Positions 10,129 through 19,811 of a stretch of DNA of 30,058 nt are shown here, one piece after another (position 1 is the first letter of the stretch; every line of letters begins with the position of its first letter). A program made the position numbers and the translations under genes. The notes beneath the pieces are model-generated. The model did not search any database and had not been told where the DNA came from. It saw only the letters and a list, made by a program, of their open reading frames with translations. The DNA is from Russula earlei (lineage: Eukaryota > Basidiomycota > Agaricomycetes > Russulales > Russulaceae), in contig JAGFNK010000615.1 of NCBI GenBank assembly GCA_025769875.1, forward strand, positions 1-30,058, in the 5' to 3' direction.

Positions 10129-11385
10129 TTATGTGGGGTGTCTCTGCGTTCCCCGGTTCTCCCTTCTCCCTCCTGGGTCCCAGTTTTCCCTCGGTTTTAG
10201 GCACGCCTTCGTTTCTTTGAGAAAGAGGAGCGTGCTCTGTGCCCGTTCTGGGTGGTCAAACAGCTGGGGTAGGTTTCGTGGGCGGCCATTTGCAGACAGA
10301 TGTCTGCGGCGCGCGTCGTGGAGGAGTGGGCATGTCAGGAGCACGTGCTCAACTGTTTGGAGGGGCTCGCCGCATAGGCACGCAATCTGTGCAGGTGTGT
10401 GCCTTGGGTGGAAGCGTTGAGTGTATTCCCCGATGAACGCGTGACCTGTGATGATTTGGTAGAAGGTGGACGTGTATAATCTTGAGAGCTTATCTTTTTG
10501 TTCTGTATTGTTGTTTCTGTTGTGTTCGTTGTTGCGGTTTCCTATGTCGGTCTGCCTTGGTTTTTTCTGGGCGACTGCTGTGGGGTGGGGCTTCCCGTTC
10601 AGCGGTTTGGAGAGTGCTGTGCGGTATGCAAGAGAGGTTCGGGGCGACTCGTGCCAGATCCTTCCCCATTCTGCTATTGCTTCCCTTTCGTGTCTTCTTT
10701 TTTGTTCGTCTAGGGCTAAAGGTTCAGTGATATCTTCGGTGTGGGCTGTGCGCGCGGCTTCCATGGCTAGTTGTTTAGCCTTTCTGTACCCTGTCGGTTT
10801 GCTGTTCCTAGGTATCCAGAGCAGTATTATGTTCGTTTCGGGATAGGTGTTGATGATCTCACCTATTCGATTCAGATGATGTAGGGCTGTTGCTTGTTCA
10901 TCGTGGGGCTTGTAATTGGTGGCCAGTTCTGAGGCCGCTCGTGTTGGTAGGTAGATGTGGGCCGACGTGGGAGTGTCCAACGTCTGCGCATCAAGGTAGT
11001 CAGCTAGGACTTCTAGTCCGATCGCTAGTGAGCGGAGGTGTGTGCCTTCATCCGTCACTGTCATTCCAATTACTTGTTCTTTGTGTCCCTGTGTCTTCTC
11101 GTTCTTATAAAGTACGGCCGCTGTTGCGCCGATTTGCTTGTTGTCAGTTCGGTTTTTGTTGGTTTTGACTCCACTGCAGTATATGGTGACGTTTGCTTCT
11201 GCTCGGTGCTGATCCGTTACCTCTCCTACTCTAACATGTCCGTCCCAGTCTGGGGCGCCAGGTGGGATATTGGGAAAGTCCTCTATGCGTGGGCTGTTCA
11301 CTGTCGTTCTGTTTGCTAGTGCCCTCAGGGTGGTCTTTGCTCTGTGGCTGTTTGGTGTCGGTAGGGGCGTGCCTCGGAAAATACA
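10129..11385 (-). pseudogene. LINE ORF, C-terminal part: RNase H-like domain plus zinc knuckle
   Basis: One open frame runs from about 11385 to a stop at 10129; its first ATG-like position is only a GTG at 11301, as expected for a truncated polyprotein. The 5' end (FRGTPLPTPNS) resembles the region after RT. Residues of roughly 20-200 (counted from 11301) align in outline to RNase H: TIYCSGVKTN where TDGS is expected, LRSLAIGLEVL where an E is expected, HIYLPTRAA where a D is expected, and ILLWIPRNSKPTGYRKAKQL where a late D is expected. All four acidic residues look replaced. SPRTSLAYRTAL, GHAFIGEYTQRF and a CCHC-type knuckle, CLCGEPLQTVEHVLLTCPLL, follow; these are typical of the Tad1/L1-like C-terminus in Agaricomycetes. 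No internal stop is present. Confidence 0.72.
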
Positions 11386-11399
11386 CTACCCATTGCATG

Positions 11400-11479
11400 G
11401 TCTTAATGCTGTCTTAATGCTGTCTTAATGCCGGGCTAGGGTCATCAGTGTTCAGTCATCAGTGTTCAGTCATCAGTGT
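11400..11479. repeat. Two short tandem repeats at the LINE 5' junction
   Basis: GTCTTAATGCT (11 bases) repeats about three times at 11400-11431. GTCATCAGTGTTCA (14 bases) repeats about 2.8 times at 11441-11479. They lie where LINE coding sequence stops and unrelated GC-rich sequence begins. Confidence 0.85.
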
Positions 11480-11982
11480 TCCACTGCGCCGGGAACATGT
11501 ATTCCTAACCCAAGGGCCCTCTTGTGAGTGCCCGCCATGCACTAGACATGTGGCAGGATTCAACTTAAGCCCCAGACCTGTATTACTCAATGTGGGACCG
11601 ACAAGGGAGTTAGGTCTCTCCGGCCAGGGTAGGGGGACTACCCCATCCTGCCACGGTCCAGGCGGTAGGTGCCGTTCCCGTCCCCAGGCATCTGGTTCAT
11701 TATGCCCATAGGCCTGGATCCCCAAGGTGTCCTAGGTCCTTGTCTTGCCTAGATTGACAGGAGCGGTCTGCCCCTGAGTCCACTAGACTAACCACCCCTG
11801 GACCTCAGTCCAAGGGTGCCAGGTGGCCTGTCCCATGTCTTCTGACCAGTGTCCCGGTGCAAGTGGGTCGGCTGGTTTTTATTTCCGGTTCCTGGTCTTA
11901 CATAACCCTTATCTCTAGCCGATCTCGGCAGACCATTCCTGGCCAGGCCCTGTAAGGACCTTGTTAGGGATGGGGAGGACCG

Positions 11983-11993
11983 GGTTTCGAACC
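11983..11993 (-). promoter_or_regulatory. B-box-like internal RNA polymerase III promoter motif
   Basis: The minus strand reads GGTTCGAAACC, matching the tRNA B-box consensus GGTTCGANNCC. An A-box-like TGGCCAGGGGTGG starts about 28 bases upstream on the same strand, which is shorter than the usual 30-45. No cloverleaf can be folded around it. It could be the head of a tRNA-derived SINE within the inserted unit. Confidence 0.35.
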
Positions 11994-12064
11994 AACAGCC
12001 CTTGGGAACCACCCCTGGCCATCGCCCACCGCAGCATCCATACCCCTGCCCCATGGGGGCCTAC

Positions 12065-12078
12065 CCGGGTGGGGCGTT
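12065..12078. repeat. Target-site duplication of the second retroposon, right copy
   Basis: This exact copy of CCGGGTGGGGCGTT ends the 9946-12064 unit. Confidence 0.65.
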
Positions 12079-13177
12079 GTTCACGCAGGGGGAAAGGGCG
12101 GGCCCAACGCACTCTGGCAGAAGAACACTCTCCCCACACACACAAACAAATGACACAACAAATCAAGGTTGGCAACTGCCGCATGAAAATTCGATTTAAG
12201 AACCTCGTTCTCTATAGAACTTGCATGTATACTACCAATCTCTCACACATCTGAGTTCGAACACATCATATAAGTTCTGTTATTTTCCTACATTCTCGAG
12301 GCGATCGTCGCCGTCGGGATTTGAACCTGAGGCTACGCAGAATTAACCGCGTTCACCCTTCGTTTTCATACGTAAATATGACTCGGATGATGATGAGGGT
12401 GAGGATGACCCGGATAACGATGAGGATGAGGATGACCCGGATGACCGGAGGGACGGTGACCGCGGCGGGTTGGACGATGGCGTCGGTTTTGTTGCTCCCT
12501 CTTCATTTTCCGGTTCCGGCTGTGAAACGCAACCCCCCCTTGTGTGCAGTACTGGATCCGGGCTTCTTACGTCTGCGAGGTCAGGTCAGCTTCCTTGGAA
12601 GAAGAGGAACCCGAAGTGGTAGGCGTTACCTAAAGGAAGCGCGAACGATGGAGCAGTGCCAAGAGTGAGGCAGAATATGACAAAAATGGAGGAGGTGCGC
12701 ATTGTATGTGTGGGATTGTGGATTTTTGAATCTATAGCCGCCCAAGTCTGAACAAGAAGACGGTGGCGTATAAAATGCAGAAGGATTGTCGGTAACCAGC
12801 ACCGGCGAGTATGGAATAGATGGATGGGAGCACAGCTGGAGAGAAAAAATTATAACAGCAGCCATTGGCTTTATACGATCAGCCCTCACCAGCCCCTCCG
12901 CATCAATTCCGGATCAGGATGGGCTGGGCTATACATCCTCGTATGATGATAAAGATGCAAAGGTGACGCTGATGCATCAAGCGAGCTCGTGAAAGTAGTC
13001 AGACTCAGTTGCGTACTTTAGGATAGCGTCATATATAATCGACTCTCGCGCTCGACACAATTCGACTTCCAACACCACTGGCAAAAAGGGGATGACTCGT
13101 GACAGAAGACTCTTTATCAGTTAAATTTCCAACCTGTGCTTTGCTTTGCTGCTCGGATTTGCTGGGAAGCAACTGAA
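12079..13177. other. Intergenic stretch with one acidic open segment
   Basis: Apart from the open segment at 12347-12622, nothing gene-like is seen. A T-arm-like motif (GTCGGGATTTGAACC near 12319) is present but no tRNA folds around it. Confidence 0.4.
12347..12622 (+). other. Possible exon: acidic repeat followed by a Ser/Gly-rich tail
   Basis: A plus-strand frame with no ATG runs from a TAA just before 12347 to TAG at 12620. It reads FIRKYDSDDDEGEDDPDN, then a second DEDEDDPDD unit, then GFVAPSSFSGSGCETQPPL. At DNA level it contains a repeated GATGAGGATGACCCGGAT unit. It could be the last exon of an unrecognised gene or a minisatellite that happens to be open. Confidence 0.25.
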
Positions 13178-13220
13178 GAAGAATTGCTCCACTCTCCACT
13201 GGAGAGTGGAGCAATTCTTC
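13178..13220. repeat. Perfect palindrome, 21-base arms around one base
   Basis: The left arm (13178-13198, starting GAAGAATTGCTCCACTCTCC) and the right arm (13200-13220) are exact reverse complements around a single C. There is no T run, so it does not look like a terminator. Confidence 0.9.
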
Positions 13221-13442
13221 ACTCTAACTGATTCCCATGGCAAATCCATTTGATCTGCACTAGAAGGCATCTACAGCTATTGCTTGTTCAGGTCTTCCAT
13301 TTAAGCTTGACTATAGATGTGAGATGCATCAGCCAAATGGAAAATGAGTACAAATACTATTGTCCATGTACTATACAAATAACTTCACGATGAGGAAGTG
13401 ATCAGTAAAGGTTTCAGGTGGGCAATTTCACTCTGTTTGTAC
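13221..13442. other. Short intergenic stretch
   Basis: No ORF or motif was recognised between the palindrome and the end of membrane-protein copy B. Confidence 0.4.
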
Positions 13443-13960
13443 TCATCGCCACACGCCACTCTCCACATTGCCCCCGACAATTAGTTCGTGTGGTTTGTCA
13501 AATAACGTTCCATCCGTGATGTTGTACGAGTCATAATGACCGACGTGTGATGCCGGATACTGCTCGCTGTCTGTGCGCACGGCTACCTCCGTCTGAAAGG
13601 GATGGGAGAAACCCAAATCCGATTGGTCTCTGACGAAGCGAGACTACTCCATTTGGGGAGCGTGACAGAACTATGAACACAGTTAGCTGGAGAAAAGAGG
13701 ATGACGGGAAGGTTGTACATGGCTCGAGAGCCGAAGTCTGTAAGGGAGCGATGCATCCTCGTTGCGGCAATCGACAGGGTGACGAGACCGGGTGTCTGGA
13801 ACATCTGGATTGCAGAAAGGCATTAAAATTTGAACATACGTAACACAAGATGGACGTACGAGATTGAATGGAGCTGAAAATTGACCAAAACGAGTTTAAT
13901 CAGTATCTACCCTTGACGGGCTGGAAAGAGAAAACTACCATTCAGATTCAATAAAACGAA

Positions 13961-13965
13961 CACCT
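13961..13965. repeat. 5-bp target-site duplication, left copy
   Basis: CACCT directly precedes the solo LTR and is repeated at 14351-14355. Confidence 0.85.
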
Positions 13966-14350
13966 TGTTGCGCAGCATAGAGCGCAGCTAACAGGCCAAG
14001 CAACCCACCTTAGAGGTTGTGCTAATGCTCAAGTGATATTGGGGTGTAGAGCGATGTGTATACTCGTCTACAAGTATGGTATTTATACCTCTATGACCCA
14101 GGGCTGTTCCTAAGTCCAAAAGAGGTGACTACAGGTGTCCACTATATCGCGCATTAAGTGACGCATGATGTGGAAACGTTCTAGACACAGCATAAGGCTG
14201 CATCTTGTGATAGATAGCGTACTATGCGTAACCCTATTGCCATAAGCGCATATACTAAAGTTCTGTCTAACACGTAACATCTATGAGCGGATCTTGAACC
14301 TTGTATGAAGGTCTTCGCCTTCTTTGATCCGTTCGGGTTCCGGTTCAACA
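13966..14350 (-). repeat. Solo Copia LTR (385 bp)
   Basis: Begins TGTTG, ends CAACA, is flanked by CACCT on both sides, and is about 94% identical to the LTR at 660-1047. No internal retrotransposon sequence is present, so it arose by LTR-LTR recombination. The orientation is taken from the Copia LTR at 660-1047. Confidence 0.92.
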
Positions 14351-14355
14351 CACCT
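14351..14355. repeat. 5-bp target-site duplication, right copy
   Basis: Second copy of CACCT. Read on the gene's strand, the duplication (AGGTG) spans the intron-exon border. Confidence 0.85.
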
Positions 14356-15565
14356 GACTCGTGAGACGGGGATAAACAAAAATTAGGGACGCAAGAAAAT
14401 AGGTCGCTCCACATACCGCCGGTGGGACATGGGCGATGGTGGCAAGGAAGAGCCAAATGAGACCCTGATGAGATAACACTCGTGAATTATGAGCATTCAA
14501 GTAAGAGCTCCTTCAACGATACCTGTGACCAAAGGAAGCAAGCCAAATTAGACGAACCGCCTTCTTCAAGGCGCTCGCGAAGCAAGCCGACAAGCATGAT
14601 GAGAAGCAAGATTATGTCGGCGAAAAGCGATACAGTAACATTCAGTCTGCTGGACGCTGTGTTGGGGACTACGCAGGTGTTTGTCACAGGCGACCATGCA
14701 CCGCGGATCTATGCATTGAGTAAGCCAATGCGGCCGAAATAGTTTCCATTGATAAATTACCAGCACGGTACCTGGTATCAAACCGCATTGATCAGCAATT
14801 CCAGTCCATCTGCAGTGAGAGACTTGCTATGAATGAGGGCTGAGATGTTGGCCACCCATGTGCTCATTGAGATCGCAAAAACAATCCTATTTTGGTTCCA
14901 AACAGCGATTCTGGAAATCCCTATGAGCAGTTGGCTTCGAGAGAATCACGTGCGTACACTCGAAGGACGATCAACATCGAAGCGTTGGCAACGGCAAAGT
15001 AGGCAAAGAACTAGAAGTGGGGTCCAGGGCGTCTAGCGCTCTTATCGGAGCATTCGAGGGAGATACTCACAACTTCGGAAGTGACCCAGAGCTTGGGATC
15101 AATTGGTCAGGGTGCGGTTTTTGGGAGCAAAGGTGAATTCAGGAATCACCTGACAGTTGATCGGTCGGAAAGTGTCAAAGCCGATCATGTTAACGATCAT
15201 GGCCAGAAGGGTGGAAATGCGAGTAAGGGAGTACAGCTATACCAGGCGAAAGATTAGTCGGAGGCAACGAAACCCAGAAGTTACGGACCCATATCGTCGA
15301 TCGATAGGGGCGATGCCCTTGGATGACGCTCCACTCGTAGTCAACGGTAGTGACGAATTCCCAACTGGAGGACAGAGGGTTGCGTTGCGTGAATCTCGAG
15401 GGAGGGAAATAAGAAAAACGCACATATACAGTCCGTCTACAATGTACCAGAGGTTCACGACCGCCCCTGTTGAAAGACCGACGGTTTCAGTTGGCCCCAA
15501 GTTCCTACGACAGCGTACATACGAAAATCCTGTGCGACTACAACGGGATCGTTGAATTTTACCAT

Positions 15566-16240
15566 TCCTGCAGGCAGTTCGAAGCGATTGGTTTGTATAA
15601 AGCGTAGCGAGATTAAAAGCGAATCCCTTTCAAGCGGCCGGTGATCTCCCACCTATATAGAAAATCTGAATCTGCAGGTCAAACGACAAAGATCTTTCCA
15701 GACGCCTACCGCGTGGCATTGTAAGTGGGGCCGTAGGGCCACGAAAGGATAAAAGCTGGATGGGGAACAAAAAAGGTCCTCCATCCTTTGGTATCATGTT
15801 AGAGATTACCGGGCGGTGTCCAACAGTCTATGAGTCACCGTGCCTGCTCGCAAGGCCTTTCTTCCGCTGATTTCTGGTTGATCAAAGCCACTGCTGCTTT
15901 AGAGAAAGATTTTGAGGTGTACATCGAATCAGACATCCATAGAAAAGTCGAAGGAATGTTGACCGGTCTTATTAATAAGTCCACGCGTGAACATTCTCGC
16001 CTGACCCCACCGAGTGCGAATCAATTGGTACCACTAGTACTGGCAGTAGAACGATCAAATCGTTGAAACAGGTGAGAAATCAAAATGGACATGTTTTGAT
16101 TTGAGACTCAGATTACAGATTCGCCACTCAGCCGATCAGCCACAGCTCTTTCCTGCCGCGACGGCCAAGCCGCGCCGCGGCTCCAAAGACTGCTGTCAAA
16201 TACCCCTAGCAAGTTGACCTCATGTCATGTCTAGTCTAGC
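15566..16240. other. 5' flank of copy B and intergenic stretch
   Basis: No gene was recognised. A 78-codon plus ORF at 15830-16066 has no family features. Confidence 0.4.
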
Positions 16241-16556
16241 ATGGGCACAGAGGCGATGTTTTACTACGCCGGCCTTCCCTCCTCCCCTCGGCTCGTGTAC
16301 CGTTCTGGCACGACGCCCTGGGTGTTGCCTATTGGGCCCGAGGCCTATCGCGTCCGCAAGGAGCTCCGCACCGTCTTTGACCACAAGATTGCCAGTGTCT
16401 GGGACGATTTTGGCCCCAAGGTGTGCGACCTCCTCGATGACAACGGCCTCGTCTGGACCTCCATCAACGTGGTTCGCTTCAAGACGGAAGCGGATCCCAT
16501 CGGCCCTGTCGTCTTGTGGGTCGGCGTTGACGCCGAGGTCCCAATTTCTTCTTTCC
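16241..16556 (+). pseudogene. Truncated hypothetical protein, agaric PRLVYRSGTTPW family
   Basis: About 105 codons follow the ATG at 16241: PRLVYRSGTTPWVLPIGPEA, VRKELRTVFDHKI, VWDDFGPKVCDLLDDN, LVWTSINVVRFKTE and GPVVLWVGVDAE. I recall this pattern as the N-terminal region of a widespread Agaricomycete hypothetical protein usually several hundred residues long; its function is unknown. After VGVDAE the similarity stops and the frame runs 30 more unrelated codons to 16657. No continuation is seen downstream, and relic copy-D flank begins about 130 bases later, so a rearrangement has cut the gene. Confidence 0.65.
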
Positions 16557-16684
16557 GTTGCCAAGTTTGTAGTCTTCCGAATTCATATGATGAGTTACTG
16601 CTAGTGGGTCCGAGATCTCTCGACTATGGCTCCCAAACACCAGAGGCAGCCAAATAAATCACTGGGGGAGCGTTATGATTCACC

Positions 16685-16860
16685 ATCTCGACAGAAACTG
16701 GGATTGGATAGCAAAGCCGTTTTTTGAGATCATCTGACACCCTGAAGCCAGATTTTATGAACGCCTGATCTTGGCTGGGAGACTTACGTAAAGGTTGGAT
16801 ATTGGATAAAAGCAATTGCTTCATTCGCCATGTGATCATGCATGTGGTCATCGCCGCACT
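16685..16860 (-). repeat. Relic of a fourth membrane-protein gene 5' flank
   Basis: ATTGGATAGCAAAGCC, CACCCTGAAGCCAGATTTTA and TTACGTAAAGGTTGGATATT occur here in the same order as ATTGGAAAGCAAAGTA, CACCCTGAAACCGCAGATTA and TAACGTAAAGGTTGAATGTG upstream of copy C (19854-19985). No coding exon of the family is present, so only upstream sequence was kept or copied. Confidence 0.55.
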
Positions 16861-17113
16861 TCAGAATCCGTTGACAACGAGTTCAGTACATCGAACACCA
16901 GTCCCTTTGATAGGAATAAGATTTGGGGCCGGTTCAGCGCATGGTATTCATCACCAAAAAGGCATCCAAAGATAAAAGCAGCTGTGAGATTGCGCAAATC
17001 GAGCAAACTTGGGATACTACACCCTTAGGAACGGAACTAGATCCGAGTCGAGATCAGATGAGCCCGGTCATTCACAGCTGATGTGTGTGTCAAACACCGT
17101 GCACCCACAACCG
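16861..17113. other. Intergenic stretch
   Basis: No gene was recognised; this lies downstream of the mitochondrial ribosomal protein gene. Confidence 0.4.
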
Positions 17114-17656
17114 TCACCAAAATTCCTTCCTCTTCCTACGAATCTCCCGGATGAGCGCCGCCTTCTCTCCCCATCGCGCCCGAGCCTTCTCGTGTTCGCG
17201 ATCACGCTTCGCCAACGCCGCACGCTGCCGAGAGGGCGTCAGGGGTGCAATATAGCTCACAAACGAGGGAGAGCATCCAAAGCTGTCCGCGAGCTTCCTG
17301 CATGTGTAAAACGATGGGTTCTCCGTCCTCAGCCGTCGCATGTCCGCAATCGCCTCCTCCAATAAGCGTGGATGTGTCAACGCGGGCTTCTTCAGTTGGG
17401 GGGGCAGATCGAGAATAGCTGACTGCGCTGGCGGTGCGGTACGCAAGAGGGGAGAGGATGGATTGACTGTGAGGGAAAACGGTGTAGGAGGGGAAGGTGG
17501 TGGGCGATGAATGAATGTCAAATGTTCAGGAAGCGATGTGGTGACCGCATTGGATTGATTGGAAAGGGGGTCTGGGTGCCGAATTTGGGGCTTTTGAGGA
17601 AGGCGGGTCGCGTAGCCTCGAGTAAGCAAGGGAAAGAAACAACGGAGGCTGACCAT
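17114..17656 (-). CDS. MRPL20: Mitochondrial large-subunit ribosomal protein, Mrpl20/mL58 family
   Basis: Single-exon gene of 180 codons. The first 24 residues (MVSLRCFFPLLTRGYATRLP...) are basic and hydroxylated with an RGYAT site, a typical mitochondrial presequence. The conserved body follows: FIHRPPPSPPTPFSL, then NPSSPLLR, LPPQLKKPALTHPRLLEEAI, MRRLRTENPSFYTCRKLADS and FGCSPSFVSYIAPL. A basic C-terminal helix, RWGEKAALIREIRRKRKEFW, ends the protein. This order (PPPSPP, SPLLR, a helix-turn-helix-like RKLA..FGCS, and a basic end) matches fungal Mrpl20, a structural protein of the mitoribosomal large subunit. The gene looks intact. Confidence 0.85.
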   Translation of the reverse strand: MVSLRCFFPLLTRGYATRLPQKPQIRHPDPLSNQSNAVTTSLPEHLTFIHRPPPSPPTPFSLTVNPSSPLLRTAPPAQSAILDLPPQLKKPALTHPRLLEEAIADMRRLRTENPSFYTCRKLADSFGCSPSFVSYIAPLTPSRQRAALAKRDREHEKARARWGEKAALIREIRRKRKEFW

Positions 17657-18033
17657 CCGTGCAAGTGATGCAAGTCACACACCTGTTACATATGCATATG
17701 TCACGCTTGTTTCCGGTTCACTCACTGTTTATTAAGTCGACGAGTTTCACACTGTTAACGTATAACTATTCCTGCGCTCAAACTGAGGAAGGGCACAAAC
17801 ACTTGGCGCAAGGGCTTGATACAAGCAGTATACATTTTGTCGAGGGTCAAGAATGACAAGTGTATCCAACGTATGTGGTTGGCCGGTTCTATTCTTTCCA
17901 TGGTGGGCCTCTGATTAACTAACGACGACGTTGCTCGTCTATTATGAACCAGTCGGAGCTTACGTATCGTTCATGGCAACGGCAACAAGAACTAGTGCTC
18001 GAGGTGAAGCGGTTTCCATTAATATTGTGCTCC
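17657..18033. other. Intergenic stretch between MRPL20 and copy C
   Basis: No gene. It must contain MRPL20's promoter (read leftwards) and copy C's 3' end. Confidence 0.4.
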
Positions 18034-19811
18034 TCATTTATCAACCCCGCTCTCTACATCGTCTTCGGTGCCCCGTCCATCAGGTTTCTTGTGCAGCTGG
18101 TCGTCCGTGATGACATGCAAGGAATAACGGCTCGCCTGTGACGCCGCATACTGTTCGCAGTCAGTCCGCACGGCCACCTCCAATCTGTTCGACGTCGACG
18201 AGATGGGCGCGAAACGGATCCGATTGGTCTCTGGTAAAACGAACCCATTTTGTTTGGGAGTTGAGAAAAACCTATCAACCACAGTCAGCTGGAGCAGTGA
18301 GGGGGGAGGTCGGTCCCACATGTCACGAGAACCGAAGTCTGTGAGGGAGCGATACATTCTTGTTGCTGCAATTGACAGAGTGACAAGAGCAGGAATCTGA
18401 AACATCTACAGAAAGGCATGAAAGAATCAATGACCACCTGCATTGGTAGCAAAGACAGGCGTACAATGTTGAATGCAGCTGGTAATTTGACCCAAATCGA
18501 GTTCGATCAGCATCCGCTTGATGGACTTGAGAGCAAAATACCATTAAGGTTCAACGAAATGAACACCTGTGAAATGAGATAGGGATTGAGAAACACGAAA
18601 ATAATAATCGGACCTACCACGGTCGGGACGTAGGAGAATGTGGCAATTAAGAGCCAAATGAGACCCTAACGCATGCAGATTATCGAAGTCAAGGAGCATC
18701 GAGGTAAGAACTGGCACAAACCCTACCTGTGTCCAAAGGAAGCGAGCTATATTAGGCATGCCACCTTCTTGAAGGCGCCAGCGGAGCAAGCCAACGAGCA
18801 TGATGAGAAGCAGGACTATGTCAGCAGCGAGCGAGGTCATGAGGTTGAGTTTGCTGGCCAGCGTGTTCGACAAATAGCAGGTGCCAGTGTCGTTCACAGG
18901 CGACGATACACTGCGGAGCTTGAGGTTGGCCGTGGTAAGCATACGGGCTCCAGAACAGTCAAAATTGATGATTCACCAGCACGATGCCTGATATCGAACC
19001 GCATTTATAAGGAATTCGAGATTGTGTCAAGGACTTACTGCGAATAAGGGCTGCAATGTTGGTCGCCCATGTGCATATTGCAATCACAGAAACCACCCTA
19101 TTTCTGTTCCAAATAGCGATTCTGGCAATCTCCATGAGAGCTTTTCTCGAGAAAATCATAGCGCATACACTCGAATAACAATCAACATCGAAGCGGCGGC
19201 AATGGCAGTGTAGGAAAAGGTCTAGAAATTAGGGGCGCATGGGCTGAGTGTTCTCTCTTTTGAACGCATCGGAGACGCTAACAAGTTCAGAGATGATCCA
19301 GAGCTTGGGATCAGTCGGTCAGAGCGTAGTATGCGGGGTGCGAACACGGGACACAGACACGCACTTGACAGTTAATGGGGGTGGTAACGTCAAAGCCGAT
19401 CATGCTCATGACCACGGCCATAAGAGTAGCCACGCGAGTAAGCGAGTAGAGCTATACCGGATGGAAAGCTAGTCAGCAGCAACGAAAGACAGAAGGGCCA
19501 TCCGCTACAGACCCATATTGTCCACCGGTAGGGGCGACGCCCTTGGATCACACTCGCTTCGTAGTCGAGGGTTGTGAAGAATTCCCAGCTGGAAAATCGA
19601 CGACTGAGTTACGTGAAGCCGGGAGGGCCTGGGGCCCGGGACAGCACTGGTAGGGCAGACGTACATGTACAGCCCATCAACGACGTGCCAGAACTTGGCG
19701 ACTGTCCCTGTCGAGAGATCGACTGGTTCGTTGTGTTTCAAGCTCTGGAGACAGGGCAGGGAACGTACAGAAATCTTGTGCGATCACAGCGGGATCATTG
19801 TAGTCAGCCAT
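18034..19811 (-). CDS. Multi-pass membrane protein, Agaricomycete family, copy C (multi-exon)
   Basis: The ATG at 19811 begins MADYNDPAVIAQDF. Exons then give VAKFWHVVDGLYM, WEFFTTLDYEASVIQGRRPY, LYSLTRVATLMAVVMSMIGF with DVTTPINCQ, LWIISEL, TFSYTAIAAASMLIVIRV, IAIWNRNRVVSVIAICTWAT, SSPVNDTGTCYLSNTLASKL, SLAADIVLLLIMLVGLLRWR, the LNLN exon (VFISLNLNG), MFQIPALVTLSIAATRMYRS, and a last exon with PETNRIRFAPI and LEVAVRTDCEQYAASQ that stops at 18034. Donor and acceptor sites keep phase where checked: GTATGC...GCCAG before IAIWNRN, and GTGGGACC...GATAG before the last exon. The C-terminal tail after the last helix is hydrophilic. No lesion was found; the first exon-intron junction (FCTFPAL versus MYAV in A and B) is the weakest point. 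Confidence 0.72.

Larger units (their letters stand above)
9946..12064 (-). mobile_element. Tad1-like LINE insertion, 5'-truncated, with an extra 0.6-kb 5' segment
   Basis: A minus-strand A24 tail (T24 at 9946-9969) and a 14-bp direct repeat bound a 2.1-kb unit. The 3' two-thirds (9970 to about 11400) carry the C-terminal part of a LINE polyprotein. The 5' part (about 11480-12064) is GC-rich, has no RT coding, and contains an RNA polymerase III B-box-like motif. The two parts meet at short tandem repeats (11400-11479). RT and endonuclease are missing, so the copy cannot move on its own. It lies 84 bases beyond the dehydrogenase stop and could affect that gene's 3' end. Confidence 0.65.
13443..15565 (-). 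pseudogene. Multi-pass membrane protein family, copy B, disrupted
   Basis: Same exon order as copies A and C. The ATG at 15565 begins MVKFNDPVVVAQDF; then VVNLWYIVDGLYM, WEFVTTVDYEWSVIQG, GLIWLFLATIAHVPPAV, IAATRMHRSLTDFGSRAM and ETNRIWVSPIPF follow, and a tail VAVRTDSEQYPASH stops with TGA at 13443-13445. Two lesions are visible. A solo LTR (13966-14350) sits three bases into the exon that encodes VF.LLNLNG. Relative to copy A, about four bases are missing near 13596, so ETNRIWVSPIPFRRR runs into a stop while the conserved tail continues in another frame. Without the LTR and one duplicated 5-mer the gene is 1733 bp, against 1754 for A and 1778 for C. Confidence 0.78.

Noticed and set aside
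12299..12345. tRNA gene on the minus strand (GGTTCAAATCC T-arm-like motif)
   Set aside because: Only the T arm and a weak anticodon-like stem fit. No acceptor stem or D arm can be formed with the surrounding bases.
16220..16564. 114-codon minus-strand ORF
   Set aside because: It is the antisense shadow of the PRLVYRSGTTPW fragment, which has clear family motifs on the plus strand.
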